A stretch of DNA of 64,000 nucleotides from Mycobacteroides immunogenum (GTDB lineage: Bacteria > Actinomycetota > Actinomycetes > Mycobacteriales > Mycobacteriaceae), in the NCBI RefSeq assembly GCF_001605725.1, contig NZ_CP011530.1, forward strand, positions 5,208,001 through 5,272,000. The letters run 5' to 3'. The translations under genes were made by a program, and so were the position numbers. The notes beneath the pieces were generated by a model. It was not told the origin of the DNA. It was given only the letters and a program-made list of their open reading frames with translations, and searched no databases. Positions 27,136 through 35,694 of the stretch are shown one piece after another (position 1 is the stretch's first letter; each line of letters starts with the position of its first letter).

Positions 27136-28049
27136 CGCAGCTCTCCCGCAATCAGCTGGCCGCGGAAGGTTCCCTGCTCGACATCCGCGGGCACCGGCCT
27201 GCCCAGTCGCGCCATCTCGTCATGCGCATCGGTCTGGGTTACCGACCACCCATGCGCTTCAAGCCATTCCGCCGGGTCGGCCCGATTCTCGTCTTCGTAA
27301 ATCAGGTTCTCGATGGTCACATCGACATCGACAGCCGTCTTGAAAGCGGCGCGGACTTGCTCCCGGCGAGCCGCCTCTTCCTCGTTTTCCTCGAGGATCA
27401 GCTTCCCGACGTATCCCTCCACGGCGATCCGGCTTCCCGGTGCGCTCAACGCACCGATGTTGACGAAGAGGCTGTCTTGGGCGTCGGGCGGCAGGTACGG
27501 CAGCAGGCCCTCGGCAAGCCACGCGGTGGGTTGCGCGGAGTCGAACCCTGCCGCGCGCAGCGCGGCCGGCCAGTCCTCACGTAGATCGGCGGCCACCGCG
27601 CGTCGCTGCGCTGTCGGCTGATGGGCGGCCAGCGCGGACGCTTTGAATTGCAGAACCTGAGGCTGATCGATCTCGTAGACGGCGGTGCCCGCGGGCCAGT
27701 CGAGCCGGTAGGCGCGGGAGTCCAGGCCCGAAGCCAGGATCACGATCTGCCGGATACCCGCCTCGGCCGCGGCCACGAAGTACGCGTCGAAGAAGTGTGT
27801 GCGGGTGGCCTGGTAGTCCACCATCCGGCTATAGATCCGGCCGGCCTCCGGATCGGGCCAGTCAATGTCCCCGGCGACCAGCCGCTCCCAACCCGTCGCC
27901 TTGCCGGTCGCGTCGACGAGTATCTGCGCGAACGGATCATGGATCAGCGAGTCGGCGCGCAGCGTCTCGGTGGCCCGTGCCGCCGCCACTCCAAGGGCGG
28001 TCGCTCCCACGCTGGAGGTGATGTCCCAGGTGTCTCCATCGACGCGCAT
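27132..28049 (-). CDS. SAM-dependent methyltransferase, LCM-like family (copy 6)
   Basis: 305 residues from ATG 28049, preceded by GAGAGGA five bases away; an in-frame TTG at 28079 is less likely. Motifs: RVDGDTWDITSSVGATALGV, IVILASGLDSRAYRLDWPAG and YEIDQPQVLQFK. It starts the copy 6-copy 5 pair, divergent from the ketoacyl synthase gene. Confidence 0.93.
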   Translation of the reverse strand: MRVDGDTWDITSSVGATALGVAAARATETLRADSLIHDPFAQILVDATGKATGWERLVAGDIDWPDPEAGRIYSRMVDYQATRTHFFDAYFVAAAEAGIRQIVILASGLDSRAYRLDWPAGTAVYEIDQPQVLQFKASALAAHQPTAQRRAVAADLREDWPAALRAAGFDSAQPTAWLAEGLLPYLPPDAQDSLFVNIGALSAPGSRIAVEGYVGKLILEENEEEAARREQVRAAFKTAVDVDVTIENLIYEDENRADPAEWLEAHGWSVTQTDAHDEMARLGRPVPADVEQGTFRGQLIAGELR

Positions 28050-28418
28050 TCCGGTCCTCTCTAGGCAAACTAGACCCAATAGTGAGCAATGCTACAGATC
28101 TCCGTCCGTGGCGGGTGCTGTGCAACAGGTCACGTTCGCCCTGGTCGGGCCCCACTACCCCGTTCGTCTCTTATTTGCCCGCCCTCGGTGTTGCCGATCA
28201 CGCAAGAGCGTCAACCGTCCGGACACACTTAGTGGATTTGTGCAGTTCCTACACAAATTTCGCATAAGGTTCATCATCGAATCCGCCGGGTTACCCACCC
28301 GGACGGAGTTCGCTAGCAGACAACTCACTAAAATTCGATCTAGCAGATAGCTCAGAGAAGAGTTCGAAAGGGGATAGAACGTGCTTGCCACGTACATGTC
28401 CATGGGGGGATGTCAGTA
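28050..28418. promoter_or_regulatory. Divergent promoter region with inverted repeat ATTTGTG-N9-CACAAAT
   Basis: This 369-base gap separates methyltransferase copy 6 (minus) from the KasB-like gene (plus). At 28236-28258 lie two perfect 7-base arms, ATTTGTG and CACAAAT, around a 9-base spacer, about 160 bases upstream of the synthase start. The flanks are AT-richer than average. This is a strong candidate operator for a lipid regulator; which one is not known. Confidence 0.5.
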
Positions 28419-29678
28419 ATGGCTAAACCATCTACCGCAAATGGTGGCTTTCCGAGCATCGTCGTGACCGGCATGGCCATGACGACGTCGCTCGCACCCG
28501 ACGTCGAGGGCACCTGGAAGGGGCTGCTCGCCGGCGAGAGCGGCATCCGCGTGCTCGACGACGATTTCGTCACGCAGTACGACCTGCCGGTGAAGATCGG
28601 TGGGCACCTCAAGGTCCGCGACTTCGACAAGGACATGACGAAGATCGAGCTTCGCCGTCTGTCCTACGTCCAGCGCCTGGCCGCGATCCTGGGCCGTCAG
28701 GTCTGGGCGGACGCGGGCGCTCCCGAAGACATCGATCTGGAGCGCCTGACGGTTTCGGTGGGCACTGGTCTGGGCGGCGGCGAAAAGCTGGTCGAGGCCT
28801 ACGACGAGATGCGCGCCCGGGGCACGAAAGCCGTTTCCCCCCTTACTGTTCAGATGTTCATGCCCAATGGTCCAGCCGCCGTCATCGGCCTGGAGCGCAA
28901 GGCACGCGGCGGCGTCATCACACCGGTGTCGGCGTGCGCCTCGGGTAACGAGGGCATCGCGCACGCCTGGCGTCAGATCGCTTACGGCGACGCCGATATC
29001 GCCATCTGTGGTGGTATCGAAGCCGCCATCGAGGCGGCACCCATCGCCGCCTTCGCCAACATGCGCATCGTGATGTCCACCGACAACGACAACCCTGCCG
29101 GGGCATCGCGGCCCTTCGACAAGAACCGCACCGGCTTCGTGTTCGGCGAGGGCGGCGCGCTCATGGTCATCGAGACCGAGGAGCACGCCAAGGCACGCGG
29201 CGCCCGGATCTACGCGCGTCTGCTCGGTGCGGGTATCACGTCGGACGGATTCCACGTGGTGGCACCGCATCCGGATGGCATCGGGGCAGCGAAGGCCATG
29301 AACCGGGCCTTGGAGACCGCTGGGCTCGATGCCAAGGACATCGACCACGTCAACGCACACGCCACCGCCACCAGCGTCGGTGATGTCGCCGAGGGCAAGG
29401 CCATCCACAAGTCCGGTCTGCAGCACGCCGCGGTCTACGCCCCCAAGGGCGCACTCGGACACTCGGTGGGTGCGGTCGGCGCCGTCGAGGCCATCATCAC
29501 GGTGAAGTCGTTGCAGGAGGGCATCATTCCGCCCACCCTCAACTACGAGACGCCGGACCCCGAGATCGATCTCGACATCGTCAGTAAGGAGCCCCGCAAG
29601 GGCGACTACAAGTACGCGATCAACAACTCGTTCGGGTTCGGTGGCCACAACGTGGCGATCGCCCTCGGCAAGTACTGA
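28419..29678 (+). CDS. Beta-ketoacyl-ACP synthase, KasA/KasB paralogue
   Basis: 419 residues from ATG 28419; GGGGGA lies 9 bases upstream and the N-terminus [13 protein letters not shown] resembles KasA. The Cys-His-His triad is complete: Cys173 in SACASGNEG, His314 in VNAHAT and His348 in [10 protein letters not shown]. Internal stretches ([25 protein letters not shown] rather than NAHGT) are closer to KasB from memory. No fabD/acpM/accD6 neighbour is present, so this is an orphan third KAS outside the FAS-II operon, possibly extending a specialised acyl chain. Confidence 0.9.
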   Translation: MAKPSTANGGFPSIVVTGMAMTTSLAPDVEGTWKGLLAGESGIRVLDDDFVTQYDLPVKIGGHLKVRDFDKDMTKIELRRLSYVQRLAAILGRQVWADAGAPEDIDLERLTVSVGTGLGGGEKLVEAYDEMRARGTKAVSPLTVQMFMPNGPAAVIGLERKARGGVITPVSACASGNEGIAHAWRQIAYGDADIAICGGIEAAIEAAPIAAFANMRIVMSTDNDNPAGASRPFDKNRTGFVFGEGGALMVIETEEHAKARGARIYARLLGAGITSDGFHVVAPHPDGIGAAKAMNRALETAGLDAKDIDHVNAHATATSVGDVAEGKAIHKSGLQHAAVYAPKGALGHSVGAVGAVEAIITVKSLQEGIIPPTLNYETPDPEIDLDIVSKEPRKGDYKYAINNSFGFGGHNVAIALGKY

Positions 29679-29692
29679 TCCACTTCTCTTCC

Positions 29693-29753
29693 CCGACACG
29701 CCGTCTGGCGGCGGATTCGTATCGCACGAGTCCGCCACTGGGCGGCGTGTCGG
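29693..29753. terminator. Convergent hairpin between the ketoacyl synthase and acyl-CoA dehydrogenase genes
   Basis: Arms CCGACACGCCG (29693-29703) and CGGCGTGTCGG (29743-29753) pair over 11 bases, and an inner GGCGGA/TCCGCC stem extends it. It sits between convergent genes, so it likely terminates both directions. Confidence 0.6.
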
Positions 29754-29769
29754 CGTTCGGGTGAGCGAC

Positions 29770-30951
29770 CTACCGGAATGCCGCGATCCCGGTGAGCGCC
29801 TGACCGATCACCAGCGTGTGCATCTCGCTGGTGCCCTCGTAGGTGAGCACCGACTCCAGGTTGTTGGCGTGCCGCATCACCGGGTACTCACCCGAAATAC
29901 CATTGGCACCAAGGATTGTGCGCGCGGTCCGGGCAATCTCGATGGCCTCACGCACGTTGTTGAGCTTGCCCAAACTGACCTGCGGTGTCGCGAGCGTGTC
30001 CGCGTCCTTGCGGCGCCCCAGATGCAGCGCCAGCAGGACCCCCTTGCCATACTCGAGCGCCATGTTGGCCAACTTCTCCTGAGTCAGCTGGAAGCCCGCG
30101 ATCGGACGGTCAAACTGCTCCCGCGTCTGCGCGTATTCCAGTGCGGTGCGCAAGCATTCGCGGGCCGCTCCCATGGAACCGAAAATGATGCCGAAGCGCG
30201 CCTCGTTGAGACAGGACAGCGGGGCCTTGAGCCCGATGGCCAGCGGCAACCGGTTCTTCTCCGGCACCCGTACATCGACGAGATTCAGTTCGGCGGTCAC
30301 CGACGCACGCAGGGACATCTTGGAATGGATGGTTTGGGCGTTGAAGCCCGCAGAATCGGTCGACACCAGAAAGCCACGCACGCCCTCGTCGGTTTGCGCC
30401 CAGATGACCGCGACATCGGCGATGGATCCGTTGGTGATCCACATCTTGGTGCCGTTGAGGATCCAGTCGCCACCATCGCGTCGGGCGTGGGTGCGCATTC
30501 CGCCGGGATTGGAGCCGAAGTCGGGCTCGGTCAGTCCGAAACACCCCAGCTCCTCGCCCGTCGCCATTCTGGGCAGCCATTTCTGCTTCTGCGCGTCACT
30601 GCCATACGCATAGATGGCGTACATCGCCAACGATCCCTGCACGCTGACCAATGACCGGATCCCCGAATCGCCGGCCTCCAGCTCCATGCAAGCCAGTCCG
30701 TATGCAAGAGAAGATGTTCCGGAACATCCGTAACCGTGCAGGTGCATGCCGAGCACACCGATCTTGCCCAGTTCCAGCGCAAGCTTGCGCACCGGCAGAT
30801 CACCATGTTCGTACCAACGCTGAACATTGGGCACCACACGCGCCTGGACCAGGGCACGCACGCTATCGCGGATCGCGCGCTCCTCATCGCTGAGCAGCGC
30901 GTCGATGCCGAACAGCTCGTCAGGGTTGGTGGGGGCAGCATCGGTAGCCAT
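29770..30951 (-). CDS. Acyl-CoA dehydrogenase (glutaryl-CoA dehydrogenase-like)
   Basis: 393 residues from ATG 30951; earlier in-frame codons are shadow. ACAD features: LGCFGLTEPDFGSNPGGM (FAD/substrate region), WITNGSIADVAVIWA, the R-motif ARFGIIFGSMGAAREC, and the catalytic Glu in SVLTYEGTSEMHTLVIG. The YEGT context and length resemble glutaryl-CoA dehydrogenases. Probable reaction: FAD-dependent dehydrogenation (with or without decarboxylation) of an acyl-CoA. Whether the substrate is glutaryl-CoA is not shown. Confidence 0.9.
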   Translation of the reverse strand: MATDAAPTNPDELFGIDALLSDEERAIRDSVRALVQARVVPNVQRWYEHGDLPVRKLALELGKIGVLGMHLHGYGCSGTSSLAYGLACMELEAGDSGIRSLVSVQGSLAMYAIYAYGSDAQKQKWLPRMATGEELGCFGLTEPDFGSNPGGMRTHARRDGGDWILNGTKMWITNGSIADVAVIWAQTDEGVRGFLVSTDSAGFNAQTIHSKMSLRASVTAELNLVDVRVPEKNRLPLAIGLKAPLSCLNEARFGIIFGSMGAARECLRTALEYAQTREQFDRPIAGFQLTQEKLANMALEYGKGVLLALHLGRRKDADTLATPQVSLGKLNNVREAIEIARTARTILGANGISGEYPVMRHANNLESVLTYEGTSEMHTLVIGQALTGIAAFR

Positions 30952-31074
30952 GTCGCAGACCCTAGCGCCCTGGGGCCGGGTGTCGACGAGAAACTGCAGC
31001 GGTACGGCCCTTCGAAGCGGCACAGCCAGGCAAGCCTAGCCATGGCCGGGTAACACCTGACCTGCACTTCAGAT

Positions 31075-31106
31075 CGACGACGTGAACAGCTCCCGCAGCG
31101 TCGTCG
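31075..31106. promoter_or_regulatory. Inverted repeat CGACGACG-N16-CGTCGTCG in a divergent promoter region
   Basis: Eight-base perfect arms at 31075-31082 and 31099-31106 lie in the gap between the acyl-CoA dehydrogenase and the DUF427 gene. It could be an operator or RNA hairpin. GC-rich trinucleotide character means chance is possible. Confidence 0.25.
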
Positions 31107-31138
31107 TCTGCCTGTGAAATGGGCCTACCCTCGGAGAC

Positions 31139-31516
31139 ATGTCCACCCCCGACAGGCCACATTTGGTTCCCGGCCCGGACCACCCCATCGACATCACGGC
31201 CTCTGGCACACGCGTTGTCGTCGCCGCGGGCGACACCACGATCGCCGACTCCACCAACGCACTGCGACTACAGGAGGCCAGCTACCCGCCGGTGCACTAC
31301 CTCCCGCCCGACTCCGCGAATTGGGAGGTGCTGCGGCGCACCGATACCCACACCTATTGCCCCTACAAGGGCGAGGCGTCGTACTACTCGGTGCAGACAG
31401 CCGATGGCATCGTGGAAGACGCCGTGTGGACATACGAGGATCCGTTCCCGGAGGTCGCCCAGATCGCGCGGCACCTGGCGTTCTATCCGGACCGGGTCAC
31501 CATCACCGCACAGTGA
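31139..31516 (+). CDS. DUF427 domain protein
   Basis: 125 residues covering one DUF427 domain: TRVVVAAGDTTIADSTNALRLQE then LPPDSANWEVLRRTDTHTYCPYKGEASYYSV and AVWTYEDPFPEVAQIARHLAFYPDRV. The family is a small beta-rich fold of unknown function common in Actinobacteria. It is followed 46 bases later by a methyltransferase on the same strand. Confidence 0.92.
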   Translation: MSTPDRPHLVPGPDHPIDITASGTRVVVAAGDTTIADSTNALRLQEASYPPVHYLPPDSANWEVLRRTDTHTYCPYKGEASYYSVQTADGIVEDAVWTYEDPFPEVAQIARHLAFYPDRVTITAQ

Positions 31517-31562
31517 CCGCACCCATCTGGCGGCCCCCAAGTTGCTGGCGTACGTTGTGCCC

Positions 31563-32240
31563 ATGACGACTGCTGACGGTCTTCACTCAAGCGGCCCATC
31601 CCCCGTGCACCGGCGTGCCTTCAATGACCAGGTGACACGGTTTTGGGGCCGCGCGGCCAGAGCATACGACTGGGCACCGTTACAGCAATGGGTGTACCGT
31701 CCCGCACAAGACGAGATGATTGCCCAGTTGCGTCAACACAAATCACAGCGCATCGTCGACATCGCTTGTGGTACAGGCATTCTGGCAACCCGCATTCAGC
31801 AGGAACTCGAGCCCGAGCAGGTACACGGGGTGGACATGTCCGAGGGCATGCTCGCCCAGGCGAAGGCCCGCTCGTCGCTGGTCGATTGGCAATTCGCACC
31901 TGCGGAGCAGTTGCCTTTCGACGACGGTGCGCTCGATGCGGTGGTCTCGACATCGGCATTCCATTTCTTCGACCAGCCCGCCGCCCTCGCGGAGTTCCAT
32001 CGCGTGCTGGCACCGGGCGGGTTCGCGGCGATCACGACATTCACGCCGGACCGCACCTCGGCGCCGATCCTGCGCCGCATATTCGGTGACAGGGTGCCCG
32101 CGAGCGTGCCGTCAAAGGCCGAGATGCGGCAGATGTTCCAGGACGCCGGGTTCGAGGTCGCCGTGCAGCGGCCGGTGCATCACCCATTCACCATTCCGTT
32201 CATCGAATTCGACCGCCTCACGGTGGGCATCAGACGATGA
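31563..32240 (+). CDS. Class I SAM-dependent methyltransferase (UbiE-like)
   Basis: 225 residues from ATG 31563. SAM motif I is IVDIACGTGILATRI, acidic motif II is HGVDMSEGMLAQAK, and FHRVLAPGGFAAITTF is the post-motif region. It is a methyltransf_11-type enzyme, unrelated to the LCM-like family elsewhere in the window. Substrate unknown. ATGA overlap with the hydrolase gene. Confidence 0.9.
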   Translation: MTTADGLHSSGPSPVHRRAFNDQVTRFWGRAARAYDWAPLQQWVYRPAQDEMIAQLRQHKSQRIVDIACGTGILATRIQQELEPEQVHGVDMSEGMLAQAKARSSLVDWQFAPAEQLPFDDGALDAVVSTSAFHFFDQPAALAEFHRVLAPGGFAAITTFTPDRTSAPILRRIFGDRVPASVPSKAEMRQMFQDAGFEVAVQRPVHHPFTIPFIEFDRLTVGIRR

Positions 32241-32965
32241 CGCGGTGGCTGCTGCTGCGCGGCCTGAGCCGCGAGAAGCGCCACTGGGAACAATTCCCGC
32301 AGGTCTTCGCCGAATCGCTTGGCGTACAAGTGGAATGCCTTGACGCGCCCGGATTCGGCACCGAGTCCGATCGCGTGTCTCCCGCGGCGATCTCAGCGAT
32401 CACCGACGATATCCGGTCCCGGCTCGATCGCCACGGCGAAAGCTGGTCGCTGCTGTCGATATCCCTCGGCGGCATGATCGGCCTCGATTGGTGTTCCCGC
32501 TATCCCGGAGATTTCGAGCGCGCCGTCATCATCAATTCGAGCACCGCCGCCACCCCGATATGGCAACGATTTCTGCCATCGTCGATCCCCAACCTGGTGC
32601 TGGGCCGGTTCCGCGCCGACGTGCCGCGTGAGCGGGCGATTTTGGAGCAGACGGCCAACAACCCTGCTCTCGATCTCGACGCACTCGCCGAGCGCTGGGC
32701 GAGTTACCTGCAGACTCAGCGTCCATTAGGGAGCAGCATCATCCGTCAGATCACCGCTGCCGTCAGGTTTCGGATGCCCGCAAACATCGACACCCCGCTG
32801 CTGGTGCTGACCGCGACGCGGGACCGGCTCGTGAGCTCCGCCGCATCACGGACCATTGCCGGCAGGTACGGCGCCCCCATCGCCGTACACCCCACCGCCG
32901 GGCATGACATTCCCCTCGACGACGGCGCCTGGATCGCCGAGCAGGTGAAGCAATGGATCGGCTAG
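32237..32965 (+). CDS. Alpha/beta hydrolase
   Basis: 242 residues. The nucleophile elbow is SLLSISLGGMIG, so the catalytic Ser sits in S-I-S-L-G (the first Gly of the usual GxSxG is Ser). A late Asp is in LVLTATRDRLVS, and the His is in TAGHDIPLDDG. It is coupled to the methyltransferase by a 4-base overlap and to the transporter by a 13-base overlap, suggesting a three-gene unit. Ester or lactone hydrolysis is likely; substrate unknown. Confidence 0.87.
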   Translation: MTRWLLLRGLSREKRHWEQFPQVFAESLGVQVECLDAPGFGTESDRVSPAAISAITDDIRSRLDRHGESWSLLSISLGGMIGLDWCSRYPGDFERAVIINSSTAATPIWQRFLPSSIPNLVLGRFRADVPRERAILEQTANNPALDLDALAERWASYLQTQRPLGSSIIRQITAAVRFRMPANIDTPLLVLTATRDRLVSSAASRTIAGRYGAPIAVHPTAGHDIPLDDGAWIAEQVKQWIG

Positions 32966-34164
32966 ATTCACCGATTGTGCCACAACGTCTTTCAGCTTGG
33001 CGGTTCGTCACCACCTTCGGTGTGATCAGCATGCTCGCCGATATCGTCTACGAGGGCGCGCGCTCCATCACCGGACCGCTGCTGGCCTCTCTTGGAGCCA
33101 CCGCACTCGTCGTCGGTGTAGTGACCGGTATCGGCGAGGCCGCCGCGCTCGTGCTGCGCCTGGTCTCCGGTCCCCTCACCGACCGCAGCCGCAGATTCTG
33201 GACGTGGACCATCTCCGGCTACGCGCTGACGGTGATCACCGTCCCCTTCCTGGGCGCGTCCAGCGTGCTCTGGATCGCCGCGACATTGGTGATCGCCGAA
33301 CGCGTAGGCAAGGCAGTACGCAGTCCCGCCAAGGACACTCTGCTGTCCCACGCGACCGCGGTGACCGGTCGCGGCAAGGGATTTGCCGTGCACGAGGCCA
33401 TGGACCAGGTGGGCGCCATCACCGGCCCGCTCGTGGTGGCAGGCATGCTCGCGCTGACTCATGTCAACTATCTGCCTACCTTCGCGGTGTTGGCCATCCC
33501 CGGCGCCGCAGCCCTCATCCTGCTGTTCTGGCTGCGCCGGCGCGTACCGCATCCCGAGCAGTACGAAGGACGCGCCGCTACCGAAGGCCCGTCCGGCCCC
33601 GCACCCAAGCTCTCACTACCGCTTCCCTTTTGGCTGTACGCAGGTTTCACCGCGATAACCATGGTCGGCTTCGCGACGTTCGGGGTGTTGTCCTTCCACA
33701 TGGTGCAGCGGGGAGTTCTGCCGGTCGCCGCGGTGCCGCTCGTGTATGCCGCCGCCATGTCCGCCGACGCGGTGGCCGCGCTGCTATCCGGGTGGGCCTA
33801 TGACCGTGTCGGGCCGAAATCTCTGGTGGCCCTTCCTATTGTGGGCGCGGCAGTGCCGATGCTCGCCTTCACCGATTCGCTTATCGGGATTGTCTTGGGT
33901 GCGCTGCTCTGGGGTTCGGCCGTCGGTATCCAGGAATCGACGCTGCGCGCGGTGGTGGCCGATCTGGTACCCGCTCCGCGACGCGCCACCGCGTATGGGG
34001 TGTACGCAGCAGTGCTCGGCACCGCGACGGCGATCGGTGGAGCGCTCACCGGGTACCTGTACGGTGTGTCGATTCCGATGCTGGTCGCCGTGGTCGGCGT
34101 CATTCAGTTGGTCGCGCTGGTCGCCGCCGCGCCCACTATCCTGCGACACTCCGATCAGGTGTAG
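32953..34164 (+). CDS. MFS transporter
   Basis: 403 residues with about twelve hydrophobic segments and MFS motif-A-like loops (GPLTDRSRRFW; LSGWAYDRVGPKS). The start at 32953 overlaps the hydrolase; a GTG at 32977 is an alternative. Nothing identifies the substrate; efflux is a guess. It converges with prpR, their 3' ends overlapping by 10 bases. Confidence 0.87.
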   Translation: MDRLDSPIVPQRLSAWRFVTTFGVISMLADIVYEGARSITGPLLASLGATALVVGVVTGIGEAAALVLRLVSGPLTDRSRRFWTWTISGYALTVITVPFLGASSVLWIAATLVIAERVGKAVRSPAKDTLLSHATAVTGRGKGFAVHEAMDQVGAITGPLVVAGMLALTHVNYLPTFAVLAIPGAAALILLFWLRRRVPHPEQYEGRAATEGPSGPAPKLSLPLPFWLYAGFTAITMVGFATFGVLSFHMVQRGVLPVAAVPLVYAAAMSADAVAALLSGWAYDRVGPKSLVALPIVGAAVPMLAFTDSLIGIVLGALLWGSAVGIQESTLRAVVADLVPAPRRATAYGVYAAVLGTATAIGGALTGYLYGVSIPMLVAVVGVIQLVALVAAAPTILRHSDQV

Positions 34165-35576
34165 GGCAGACCGCTGCTGGCGTCTTCGTCAACGTGAACG
34201 CTGCGCCCGATGTACGGAAATGCGCGCTGGGCGCATGATTCACGCACGCACACCTTGCAGCCCGGCCCAATCGGCACCGCGGTCGAAGGGTCATCGATCG
34301 CGATTCCCGTCGAGTAGACCAGCCGATGCGCGTGAGCGATATCGCAACCCAACCCAATCGCGAAGGACTTCGGCGTACTGAGAAAGCCGCCGGTGGACGT
34401 GCTGCTGGTGCGCGCAACCCAGAAGTAAGTACGCCCGTCGGGCATCTCGGCCACCTGGGTGACAAACTTCCCCGGATTCGAGAAGGCCTCATGCACCACC
34501 CACAGCGGGCAGTTGCCGCCCACCCTGGAGAAGTGAAATGCCGTAGCGGACTGTCGTTTCGAGATGTTCCCTGCACGGTCGGTGCGCACCAGGATGAACG
34601 GAACCCCTCGCATGGACGGGCGCTGCAGGGTGGACAGCCGGTGGCATACCGTCTCGTGTCCGACCTCGAACTGCCGGGCCAGAATGTCCACGTCATATCG
34701 GCTGGACTCGGCCGCATGATGAAATTGCTTGTACGGCAGAAGAAACGCACCGGCGAAGTAGTTGGCCAGCCCGATGCGGGCGACGCCGATAGCTTCGGGG
34801 CTCAGTTGCTCGGCACCCGAAAGGATTGCCGCCATGGTTTCGGTCTGCGTCAGTAACGCGAGCTGGGTAGCCATCTGGAAGGCGCGCTGACCGGGGGTAA
34901 GCCAATGCGCGACGCGCAGCACTCCGGCGTCGCCATCGAAACGACGTTTCGACGAATCCGACAGTGAGCCGCCCTTATCCACCGCGACGGTGACGCCGTG
35001 ATCTTGCTTCAACACCGTCGCCAGCTGAACGTCGAGCCCACCGATGTGCAGCCCGTAATGCTCGAACAGGTCTTCGGCAGCGGTGTCGAGTTCACCCAGA
35101 TAGTTCTTGTGGTCGTAGAAGAAGTCACGCACCTCCTCAAAGGGCATGGGGCGCATAGGCTCCCGGATCGAGTCGCCGATCGTTGCGGCATTCTCGGTGG
35201 CCCGGTAGCTCTCCAGCTCCGCGGTGGCATCCCGCAGCCTGCGGTGCATACCGACCAAGGTCTGACCCACTGAAGGCATGCGCGCCACCAGCTCTTCGAG
35301 CTGCAGGTCGCTGACCTCGCCGACCGCTGCCTCGGTGAATATCTCGCCAAGATCCGCCACGAGTCGGGCGTCGGAGTCCGGTGAGAAGTAGTGCGGCGAT
35401 AGCTCGAAGCGTTCAGTGAGCCGCAGCAATACCGCGACCGTGACCGGGCGGGCGTCGTTCTCCAGCTGATTGACGTAACTCGTCGAGAGGTCCAAGACAC
35501 GCGCGAGCGCCGCTTGCGTCAGGCCGCGCTCCTCACGCAGCCTCCGCAACCGCACTCCGGCGAACGGTCTGGACAT
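34155..35576 (-). CDS. prpR: PrpR/RamB-type transcriptional regulator of propionate metabolism
   Basis: 473 residues from ATG 35576. An N-terminal XRE helix-turn-helix (about 5-60, VRLRRLREERGLTQAALARVLDLSTSYVNQLEN) is followed by a long short-chain acyl-CoA regulator domain. Cysteines 411, 440, 443 and 448 (GLGCD; GPGCKVCVRESC) form the conserved C-terminal cluster that in M. tuberculosis PrpR has been linked to an iron-sulfur cluster and CoA sensing (from memory). It is divergent from prpD with operator-like repeats between. Expected to activate prpDBC on propionyl-CoA excess. Confidence 0.92.
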   Translation of the reverse strand: MSRPFAGVRLRRLREERGLTQAALARVLDLSTSYVNQLENDARPVTVAVLLRLTERFELSPHYFSPDSDARLVADLGEIFTEAAVGEVSDLQLEELVARMPSVGQTLVGMHRRLRDATAELESYRATENAATIGDSIREPMRPMPFEEVRDFFYDHKNYLGELDTAAEDLFEHYGLHIGGLDVQLATVLKQDHGVTVAVDKGGSLSDSSKRRFDGDAGVLRVAHWLTPGQRAFQMATQLALLTQTETMAAILSGAEQLSPEAIGVARIGLANYFAGAFLLPYKQFHHAAESSRYDVDILARQFEVGHETVCHRLSTLQRPSMRGVPFILVRTDRAGNISKRQSATAFHFSRVGGNCPLWVVHEAFSNPGKFVTQVAEMPDGRTYFWVARTSSTSTGGFLSTPKSFAIGLGCDIAHAHRLVYSTGIAIDDPSTAVPIGPGCKVCVRESCAQRAFPYIGRSVHVDEDASSGLPYT

Positions 35577-35600
35577 AGCGTCAGGATAACTCCACACATG

Positions 35601-35626
35601 TTCGCAATGTTTGCAAGATATGCGAA
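35601..35626. promoter_or_regulatory. PrpR/RamB-type operator: three TTTGCAA-like repeats
   Basis: In the prpR-prpD gap: TTCGCAA at 35601-35607, TTTGCAA at 35610-35616, and ATGCGAA (reverse TTCGCAT) at 35620-35626. These resemble the RamB/PrpR core TTTGCAAA known from Corynebacterium and Mycobacterium. Spacing is about 9-10 bases, one helical turn, consistent with cooperative binding. Confidence 0.65.
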
Positions 35627-35694
35627 CTAAGGATACAGAAATACGCATTTACATGGTCTTTTGCTCGCCAAAAAGCGTGCGTAATGTGCGGATC

